From: Tolypeutes matacus
Lineage: Eukaryota; Chordata; Mammalia; Cingulata; Chlamyphoridae
NCBI GenBank assembly: GCA_026826555.1
Contig: JAKSZT010054308.1
Coordinates: 3,464,743 to 3,528,742, forward strand
Direction of reading: 5' to 3'
DNA: 64,000 bases
The position numbers and the translations under genes were made by a program. Each line of letters starts with the position of its first letter. Position 1 is the first letter of the stretch. This document shows positions 57,517-64,000 of the stretch, piece after piece. The notes beneath the pieces were generated by a model. The model did not search any database. It had not been told where the DNA came from and saw nothing but the letters and a program-made list of their open reading frames with translations.

Positions 57517-57591
57517 AAACATAGGCATATCTTCCGTCTCACTGATGGCTGCTTTCATCATTGCCACCACATGTTCATTTGTGATTACTTC
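57517..57591 (-). CDS. GON4L: GON4L exon (75 nt)
   Basis: Twenty-five codons, [18 protein letters not shown] to TEDMPMF, phase 0 at both ends. The acceptor is TTTCTCCAG and the donor is GTGAGTAG. The residues continue directly from the preceding ILH and match the GON4L family. This exon has a relic second copy of its first 48 bases plus upstream intron at about 53393-53495 (see separate entry), which makes it the source of an intragenic duplication. A skip of this exon would keep the frame because it is a multiple of three. Confidence 0.95.
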
Positions 57592-57823
57592 CTGGAGAAA
57601 GATGAAATTTTACTTTATGGAACAAGGGTTTGTCATCTAGACAATATTCATCTTTCTGTAACTCTGCTAGACATGCAGAGAATAAACAAGAGCTCAATAC
57701 TCAAATATCTTCAGATTGGGTTAAAGTATGGCTGAAAGTGAAGAAGGCAGAAGCAAGCACGCAGCTTCAAACCAAGTAGCAGCAAATGGCCCAATCTAAT
57801 TAGTGTTATTAAGAATAGGAATA

Positions 57824-58004
57824 TGGGAAGTGGCTGTGGCTCAATCAGTAGGGCTCCCGTTTACCATATGGGAGGCCCCGGGTTTGGTTCCCGGGGCCTC
57901 CTGGTGAAGGCAAGCCCACCTGCACGGCGTGGTTAGCTGACCCAGCGAGCACAAGCAGCAAGGGGGGGATAAATGAATAAATAAATAAAATCTTTAAAAA
58001 AAAA
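57824..58004 (+). repeat. tRNA-derived SINE (200-bp form)
   Basis: GGAAGTGGCTGTGGCTCAAT, GGGTTTGGTTCCCGGGGCC, GC-rich body and A tail. Target duplication aagaataggaata at 57811-57823 and 58005-58017. Confidence 0.94.
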
Positions 58005-58383
58005 AAGAATAGGAATAGCTCACTTAAGATTCTGAAGTAACTAACTATATGCTTAAGAGTAACAGATAGCAAAGGCTGGGCACATTGCTGTGCTGCTATA
58101 TATCAAAAAATAGTTTTTACATATGTGCAAATGTAAATAACCCACAAAAGACTAAATCCACGGTCAACATTATGATCTTTGAATCTGCTAAACAATACAG
58201 AAAACAAACAAATCAGAGGAACAATTTATCTCCCCAATTAAGTTATTTAAAATGCATTCAGATTTCAAACTTGTACTGAGTACAAAGAAGAAAGCCATCT
58301 TGAAATGTGAAACGTTTTTCACTGGTTATCCACAAAATTAGTAATTTCCATTACAGTTACACAGCTGCCACAGTCTTACTCAC

Positions 58384-58574
58384 ATGAAGAATGTTTCGCA
58401 CATTGACTGCTGTTAAGTTGTGTTGTTTGGCACCATCCTCTAAGGTACGGTCAAGCATGTCATCTAGTTTCAGGTCATAAGCCAAAGCCCCTTCTTCTGG
58501 ACCTCTTCCATCTCGTTTCCTCTTGGTACCCTTTTTCTTTTTTCGCCTTTTTTCACTTTCTTCATTGTCTTGTT
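58384..58574 (-). CDS. GON4L: GON4L exon (first visible, 191 nt)
   Basis: Reads (G)AA CAA GAC then [16 protein letters not shown] and on through [14 protein letters not shown] to VNVRNILH. It starts after a TTTGCAG acceptor (exon base 58574) and ends at CAT before a GTGAGTAAG donor. The first codon is split: its G must come from an upstream exon outside the window, so this exon begins in phase 1 and ends in phase 0 (2 + 63 codons). The first third is very basic ([13 protein letters not shown]), which fits a nuclear localisation signal. The rest matches the GON4L N-terminal region closely. It reads [12 protein letters not shown] where I remember human as slightly shorter and different, a minor divergence. 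Confidence 0.95.
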
Positions 58575-58754
58575 CTGCAAATAAACCAAGAGCATCACCA
58601 GAATCTCCAAAACTGCTGACCCAGAAATTTAGCCCAGAAAGCCAGCAGTAAAAGAAAAATGAGCTGCCAGTTGTCTGGCCCTGGAAATCAGAGAACACTA
58701 TGATAAGGTTGTAAGTAGTGATCATAGAAATGGTAATGATACAAGCAGTAGTAG

Positions 58755-59130
58755 TAATAAGAGCTAGTACTCACTGAATGTTTATTTTATGCCAGGCACT
58801 CTTCTCTACATAATATACATATTAATTCACTTACTCCTCATAACAAGCCTATGAGGCTTTACAGATGAGGAAGCTGAGGCAAAGAGGTTAAGAAACTTGA
58901 CCAAGAACCAATTAAGTGGCAGAGTCGTGTTTTGTAGACAAGCAATCTAGCTCTAGAATCTGCAACTTAATGGGTACTGTATACTGCTCAGAGAAGTCAG
59001 AAATCCTAGGTTTGTGTCCCAATCCCACTTAGTAATAAAGCCTCATTTTTTGTCTCATAAAATGTAGATCTCTGCCCATCAGAGATGCCATGAAGATTAA
59101 ATTAAATAATATATATCAAAGTGCTTTACA
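58755..59130 (+). repeat. MIR elements (ancient tRNA-derived SINE)
   Basis: GCTAGTACTCACTGAATGTT, TTATGCCAGGCACTCTTCT, CTCCTCATAACAAGCCTATG and TTTACAGATGAGGAAGCTGA follow MIR order. From about 58975 the sequence (AGATGCCATGAAGATTAAAT, AAAGTGCTTTACA) resembles the other half of a MIR or MIRb. Confidence 0.85.
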
Positions 59131-59621
59131 ACCAAAGAAACATACATATGTAATTTATCATTATCATACTACTCAGTCTAGAGAAGAGAAAAACCAGGAC
59201 TAAACCAATTTTTTAAAATTCCACTCTCTGAACTATACAAAAAAAAAGGACAAAGTATCTATAAAGTAGTCTACAAAAGGGAGCACATATATAACTAGAC
59301 AAAAGAACTTCTTCACTACTAGAATTTGTTAAGCCTTGGAATAAATTATGATGAAACACCACAATTAGGTTCTCATCTTTCTAATACTTTTGGACTGCTT
59401 CTGTCTGAAAACAAAGGGTTGGAGAAGTTAGCATCAAGAAGACCTTCATAACTTTCAAGTTGCTCCTGGCAGGACTTTGTGAAAAATCAAAGTACAGATT
59501 AACAATTAGTTTAGCAAAAACAAAGAAAACAAGTAAATGTCCAATATTAAAGGAATAGTTAAGTGAATATGGTACATACTTATACTGAACTAAAATCAAG
59601 TCACTAAAAATTATCCTTTTA
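59131..59621. other. Intron, no recognised element
   Basis: AT-rich intron upstream of the first visible exon in the transcript; no exon of the preceding GON4L segment is recognised here. Confidence 0.5.
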
Positions 59622-59885
59622 GGTTCCAGTCAACAAGATTGCAGATTGAACCCCTGCAGGACTCTGTCCTCCAACAGAAGTTTTAAGCAACAAACAAGAG
59701 CCAGTAGAACCATGTTTCTCAAAGTTCCAAAAAAACATTAAATGGTTGCAGTAACAGGGCAAGGGTCAAATCAAGAAAAAGGCAACTTAAAAATAGTAGG
59801 AAATCCACAACAAAGGTACAAGAACAAATAAATGAATTCAGCAAAGTGGCAAGGTACAAGATCAACCCACAAAAATCTGTAGTTT

Positions 59886-60244
59886 TGGGAAGTGGATGTG
59901 GGTCAAGTGACTGAGCTTCTGCCTACTACATGGGAGGTCCCAGGTTTGGCTTCTGGTGCCTCCTGGAGAAAACAAGCAAGACAGCGAGCTGGTGTGACAG
60001 GCAGGTGCAGCGAGCTGAGGCAACAAGGAGACACAAAGAGGAAAGACAATGAGAGACAGAACAAAGCAGGGAGATGAGGTGGCTCAAGCAACTGAGTGCC
60101 TCTCTTCCACATGGGAGGTCCCAGGTTCGGTTCCCGGTACCTCCTAAAGAGAAGACGAGCAGAAAGAGAAGACGAGCAGACAGACAGAGCACACAGCAAA
60201 TGGGCACAGACAGCAGACAGCGAGTACAAACAACGATGGGGGGG
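59886..60244 (+). repeat. Two-headed tRNA-derived SINE (type B dimer)
   Basis: Head 1 GTGGATGTGGGTCAAGTGAC with CAGGTTTGGCTTCTGGTGCC; linker GGTGCAGCGAGCTGAGGC; head 2 GAGGTGGCTCAAGCAACTGA with CAGGTTCGGTTCCCGGTACC. L1 sequence (gtagtttt) is duplicated at both ends. Confidence 0.88.
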
Positions 60245-60653
60245 CATCAGTAGTTTTTCTATACATTAGTAATGAACAATCTGAAGAAGAAATAAAATAG
60301 GAAATTCCATTTACAATAGCAAATATCTAAGAATAAAGCTAACCAAGGATGTAAAGGACTTGTACTCAGAAAACAAAGCAATGCTAAAAGAAATCAAAGA
60401 AGATCTGAATAAATGGAAGGACATTTCATGTTCATGGATTAGAAGACTAAATATTGTTAAAAGATCAATTTTACCCAATGTGATATACAGATTCAATGCA
60501 ATCCCAATAAAAATTCCAACAGCCTTCTTTAAAAAATGGAAAAGCCAATCATCAAATTTATATAGAAGGGTAAGGGACCCTGAATAGCCACAGTCATCTT
60601 GAAAAAGAACAAAGCTGGGAGACTCAAATGTCCCAATCTTAAAACTTATTACA

Positions 60654-60766
60654 GGGAGCCAGTATAGCTCAGTGGTTGAGTGCCAGCTTCCCACATGAGG
60701 TCTTGGTTTCAATGCCCGACCCCAGTACCAAAAAGAAAAAACAAACAAACAAACAAAAAAAAACAC
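60654..60766 (+). repeat. tRNA-derived SINE (short monomer)
   Basis: GCCAGTATAGCTCAGTGG, then TTGGTTTCAATGCCCG and a (CAAA)n tail. Target duplication cttattaca at 60645-60653 and 60767-60775. Confidence 0.88.
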
Positions 60767-61115
60767 CTTATTACAAAGTCACAGTAATCAAAACAGCATG
60801 GCACTGGCACAAGGACAGATATATAGACCAATGGAATCAAACTGAGAGTTCAGAAATCCATCTTCACATTTATGGCCAACTGAATTTTGACAAGGTGCCA
60901 AGTCCACTCAATTGGGAAAGAACAGTCTCTTCAACAAATGGTGCTGGGAAAACGATATCTATATGCAAAAGAATGAAGGCAGACTCCTACCTCAAACTAT
61001 ATACAAAAATCAACTCAAAATGAATCAAAGACTTAAATATAAGAACAAGGACTATAAAACACCAAGAAGAAAACATAGGGAAGCATTTTCAGGACCTTGT
61101 GATAAGCAATAGTTT

Positions 61116-61294
61116 CTTTTTTTTTTTTTTTTTTTTTAAGATTTTATTTATTTATTCATTTATCCCCCCCTTGCTGCTTGTGCTCGCTGGGTCAGCTAAC
61201 CACGCTTGCCTTCACCAGGAGGCCCCGGGAAGCGAACCCGGGGCCTCCCATATGGTAAACGGGAGCCCTACTGATTGAGCCACAGCCGCTTCCC
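61116..61294 (-). repeat. tRNA-derived SINE (200-bp form), reverse
   Basis: T-run, TTATCCCCCCCTTGCTGCTT, CGGGAAGCGAACCCGGGGCC, GAGCCACAGCCGCTTCCC. The GC-rich CCGTGCGGGCGGG block is missing. Target duplication aagcaatagttt at 61104-61115 and 61295-61306. Confidence 0.92.
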
Positions 61295-61654
61295 AAGCAA
61301 TAGTTTTCTTAAGACTTCACCCCAAAGCACAAGGAACAAAAGAAAAATAGATAAATGGAACTTCATCAAAATTAAAATCTTTTAGATATCAAAGGACTTC
61401 ATCATGGAAGTAAAAAGACAACCTATACAATGGGAGAAAATATTTGGAAACCAACCCTCTGATAAGGGTTTAATATCCAGAATATATAACATAATACCTA
61501 TAACAACAACAAAAATACAAACAATCCAATTAAAAATTGGACAAAAGACTTGAATTGACATTTCTCCAAAGAAGATATACTAATGGCCAATAACCACATG
61601 AAAAGATGCTCAACATCATTAGCCATTAGAAAAATGCAAATCAAAATCATGCAA

Positions 61655-62227
61655 TAAATCAAAACTACAATGAGATATCATTTCACACCTATCAGAATGG
61701 CCAGTATTAAAAAAACAGAGAACTACAAGTGTTGGAGAGGATGTGGAGAGATAGGAACACTTCTTCACTATTGGTGGGAATGCAGAATGGTACAACCACT
61801 ACAGAGGACTGTTTGGCAGTTCCTAAAAAAGTTGAATATAGACTTGCCGCATGACCCTGCAATACCACTATTGGGTATATACCCAGAAGAACTGAGAGCA
61901 GTGACACGAACAGACATCTGCAACATTATTCACCATTGCCAAAAACTGGAAACAACCCCGGTGTCCATCAACAGATGAATGGATAAACAAACTGTGGTCT
62001 ATTCACACGATGGAATATTAAGTCGTAAAGCATATGACAACATGGATAAACCTAGAGGACATTATGTTGAGCGAAGCAAGCCAGACACAAAAGGACAAAT
62101 ACTGTATGAATGTGTTACTGTGAACCAAATATATTGTGTAACATATTGTTTGATTTTTAAAAAATTATATGTATCCATTACATTTAATTGAGAAACGTAT
62201 ATTAAAAAAAAAAAACAAAACAAAAAA
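61655..62227 (+). mobile_element. Young 5'-truncated L1 nested in the older L1
   Basis: ORF2 Cys-rich end ([20 protein letters not shown] near 61720) and 3'UTR ending GAGAAACGTATATT plus polyA at about 62204. Very similar to 17586-18226, so same subfamily as the L1 at 12374. The older L1 resumes at 62228 with the equivalent ORF2 position. Confidence 0.83.
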
Positions 62228-62705
62228 AAACATGCACTACCATTTCACATCCACTAGAATGGCTACTATTTAAAAACAAAAACAAAAACAAAAAAAACCC
62301 AGAAAATTACAAATGTTTGAGAGGATGTTGATAAAAAGGAACACTCATTCATTTTTGGTGGGAATGTAAAATAATACAGCTGCTGTGGAAGACAGTTTGG
62401 TGGTTCCTCAGAAAGTATAGAATTACCACATGACCTGGCAATCCCACTTCTAGGTATATACCTAAAAGAATTGAAAGTATGGACTCAAACAGATATTGCA
62501 CACCAACATTCATAGAGGCATTATTCACAATTGCTAAAAAATGGAAGAAACCCAAGTGTCCATCAACTGATAAATGGATAAATAAAATGTGGTAGAGCCA
62601 TAAAATAGAATATTATTTGACCATAAAATGGAATAAAATACTGATATATACTGTAACATGGAAAAACTTTGAAAACATTATGCAAAATTTAAGAAGTCAG
62701 TTACA

Positions 62706-62794
62706 GGGGAGAGGACATAGCTCAGTAGTTGAGTGCCTGCTTCCCATGTACAAGGTCCTAGGTTCATTCCCCAGTACCTAAAAAAAAAAAAAGG
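62706..62794 (+). repeat. tRNA-derived SINE (short monomer)
   Basis: GAGGACATAGCTCAGTAG and AGGTTCATTCCCCAGTACC with A tail. Target duplication agtcagttaca at 62695-62705 and about 62795-62805. Confidence 0.9.
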
Positions 62795-62818
62795 AGTCAG
62801 TTACAAAAGACCACATAC

Positions 62819-62988
62819 GGGAAGCGGCTGTGGCTCAATCAGTAGGGCTCCCATTTACCATATGGTTCCCGGGGCCTCCTGGTGAAGGCAAGCCCGCCCG
62901 CACGGCGTGGTTAGCTGACCCAGCGATCACAAGCAGCAAGGGGGGGGATAAATGAATAAATAAATAAAATCTTTAAAAAAAAAAAAAA
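62819..62988 (+). repeat. tRNA-derived SINE (200-bp form) with box B deletion
   Basis: GGAAGCGGCTGTGGCTCAAT, then CATTTACCATATGGTTCCCG: the GGAGGCCCCGGGTTC part is missing. GC-rich body and A tail intact. Target duplication aaaagaccacatac at 62805-62818 and 62989-63002. Confidence 0.92.
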
Positions 62989-63298
62989 AAAAGACCACAT
63001 ACTATTTGATTATTTGATTCCATTCACATAAAAATCCAGAATAGGGAATTCTAGAGAGACAGAAAGTAGTAGTTGCTGACGGCTGGGTGGGAAGAAGGGG
63101 TAGGGAGGGGTATAGAGGCTGACAGCTAAAAGATACTGAGTTTCTTCTTGAGGTGAAGAAAATGTTTTAAAAATGACTGTGGTGATGGTTGTACATATTT
63201 ATAAATATACTGAAAAGCCAATGACTTGTATACTTTAAATGTGTGAATTGTATTGCATGTGAATTATATTTCAATAAAGTTTTAAAAATATGCAAAGA

Positions 63299-63719
63299 GG
63301 GGGGCAGAGGTGGCTCAAATGGTTGGGCGTCTGTCTCCCATATGGAGGGACTTGGGTTTGATCCCTGAGACCTCCTGGTAAAAATAAAGAAAAATACAGA
63401 AGGCACGTGGGCCACCAGGCCCCGTGCACAAGTGCGCCGTCAGCAGCAAGATGAAGATGTAAAAGGAGAGTGACACAAGCGAGAGCCAAGACGAGACGCG
63501 CCAAAAAACCAGGAACTAAAGTGGCACAGGCGGTAGGATGCCTCTCTCCCACATTGGAGGTTCCAAGGATCGAATCCTGGTGAAGACAGGAGGAGAAGGG
63601 TGAGAAGAGAGGGCAGGAAACAGACACAGAGAATTGCCCAGCGAATGGGCACAAAAAGAGCAAAAATGGGGGGGAGGGGTAAACATGGATAAAAGTAAAT
63701 AAATAAATAAATCTTTTAA
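63299..63719 (+). repeat. Two-headed tRNA-derived SINE (type A dimer)
   Basis: Head 1 CAGAGGTGGCTCAAATGG with TGGGTTTGATCCCTGAGACC; head 2 AAGTGGCACAGGCGGTAGGA with AGGATCGAATCCTGGTGAAG; end GAGAATTGCCCAGCGAATGG. Target duplication aaaaatatgcaaaga at 63284-63298 and 63720-63734. Confidence 0.92.
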
Positions 63720-63734
63720 AAAAATATGCAAAGA

Positions 63735-64000
63735 AAAAAAGAGAAAGAACAGCAACAAAAAATGGTAGGAAAACCTCCTCACAGTACCCTGGTTGGCCCC
63801 TCCCCCAGCCTTTCACCAGCTCAGCACAGAGCCAGTCTGCACTCCCAGCATATATGTCCCTGATTTGTTTCCCAGAGGAAACAAAGTAACCTTCATGCAC
63901 ATACTGGGAGCAGGAATGTCTGGCCAAGTCTGTCTGGTGGCAGAATGAAAGACTGAACAAGTATATTCATTATCCCAGAACTTGCCCTAGTTGGAGAAGG
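63735..64000. other. Intron, no recognised element
   Basis: Less AT-rich end of the window (CCCTCCCCCAGCCTTTCACC). No GON4L exon or repeat recognised; the minus-strand open stretch here continues into a SINE and is not supported as coding. Confidence 0.45.

Larger units (their letters stand above)
164..58574 (-). other. GON4L: GON4L gene, internal portion (15 exons visible, both ends outside window)
   Basis: Fifteen minus-strand segments with AG acceptors and GT donors join without a frame break into about 595 residues that I recognise as GON4L, a nuclear protein of roughly 2,240 residues in human. Known of the family: a chromatin-associated transcriptional corepressor that binds YY1, SIN3A and HDAC1 and is required in B-cell and embryonic development. 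Seen here: an acidic and lysine-rich N-terminal region, the conserved GON4 core, and the beginning of a Myb/SANT-like segment. Intron sizes range from 173 bp to about 26.7 kb. The exon preceding 58574 (ending in the first base of a Glu codon) and the exon following 164 are not in the window, so no promoter, start codon or polyA site of the gene is visible. Confidence 0.96.
59622..63283 (+). mobile_element. Old L1, heavily interrupted
   Basis: Short 5' part at 59622, RT sequence from about 59820 (AATTCAGCAAAGTGGCAAGG), RT C-terminal region to 61655, then after a nested L1 the Cys-rich end (62228-62640) and a 3' end near 63283 (TGTGAATTATATTTCAATAA). Interrupted by SINEs at 59886-60244, 60654-60766, 61116-61294, 62706-62794 and 62819-62988, and by a younger truncated L1 at about 61655-62227. 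All frames broken. Confidence 0.82.

Noticed and set aside
1504..63719. tRNA genes suggested by many box A/box B pairs
   Set aside because: Every case has a SINE tail, target duplication or incomplete cloverleaf; none is an intact tRNA gene.
63271..63960. 229-codon minus-strand ORF at the right end
   Set aside because: It spans a reverse SINE dimer and unrelated intron; no domain, no splice support, composition typical of SINE antisense.
58575..64000. Search for the GON4L exon preceding 58574
   Set aside because: No segment ending in the expected GGLFIPME-type sequence with a donor was found, so it is taken to lie beyond the window.

Overview
The window is mammalian nuclear DNA, most likely from a xenarthran and probably an armadillo. 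Two things support this. Fifteen short open segments on the minus strand, each with proper splice sites and matching phases, spell out a continuous piece of the GON4L (Gon-4-like) protein. The introns are packed with tRNA-derived SINEs whose heads have a box A-like GTGGCTCA and a box B-like GGTTCGA. These match what I know as the DAS-SINEs of Dasypus. No bacterial genes, operons, CRISPR arrays or phage genes are present.

Gene layout. GON4L is transcribed right to left. The most upstream exon I can recognise ends at 58574 and the most downstream one lies at 164-308, so the 5' and 3' ends of the gene are both outside the window. The 15 exons total 1,786 coding bases (about 595 residues of a protein of roughly 2,240 in human). 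All exon-exon phases agree and there is no internal stop. The exons encode the acidic, lysine-rich N-terminal part, the conserved GON4 region, and the start of a Myb/SANT-like segment. GON4L is known as a nuclear chromatin-associated corepressor (YY1, SIN3A and HDAC1 contacts) needed for lymphoid and embryonic development; that is family knowledge, not visible here.

Repeat layout. The 26.6-kb intron at 9027-35684 holds a stack of nested L1 elements. The best is a nearly full-length but dead L1 at 12374-18298 with a 17-bp target duplication and a probable 3' transduction; it sits inside an older L1 and contains a SINE, a tiny retroposed mRNA tail and a 100-N assembly gap. A second L1 lineage (20111-24160 and 41142-45045) has a 5' end made of tandem monomers of about 110 bp. 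The intron at 35878-45210 holds an L2 fragment and a 5'-truncated ferritin heavy chain (FTH1) retropseudogene. The interval 46492-51546 holds a minus-strand L1, a composite polyA retroelement and a solo LTR. The intron at 52206-57292 holds a relic duplicate of the 75-nt GON4L exon, an internally deleted L1, a MER5A-like relic and a 3'-UTR retrocopy. The right end (58575-64000) is an old L1 with nested SINEs and a younger truncated L1.

How it works together: the only functional unit I can support is GON4L; everything else is intronic sequence dominated by non-LTR retrotransposition. L1 supplies the machinery, and SINEs and mRNA retrocopies share its hallmarks (A-rich target duplications, polyA tails, 5' truncation). 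I found no new biological system. The observations most worth checking are the duplicated exon relic, the shortened 29-nt microexon, the L1 with a transduced tail, the two L1 promoter types, and the two-headed SINE architectures.
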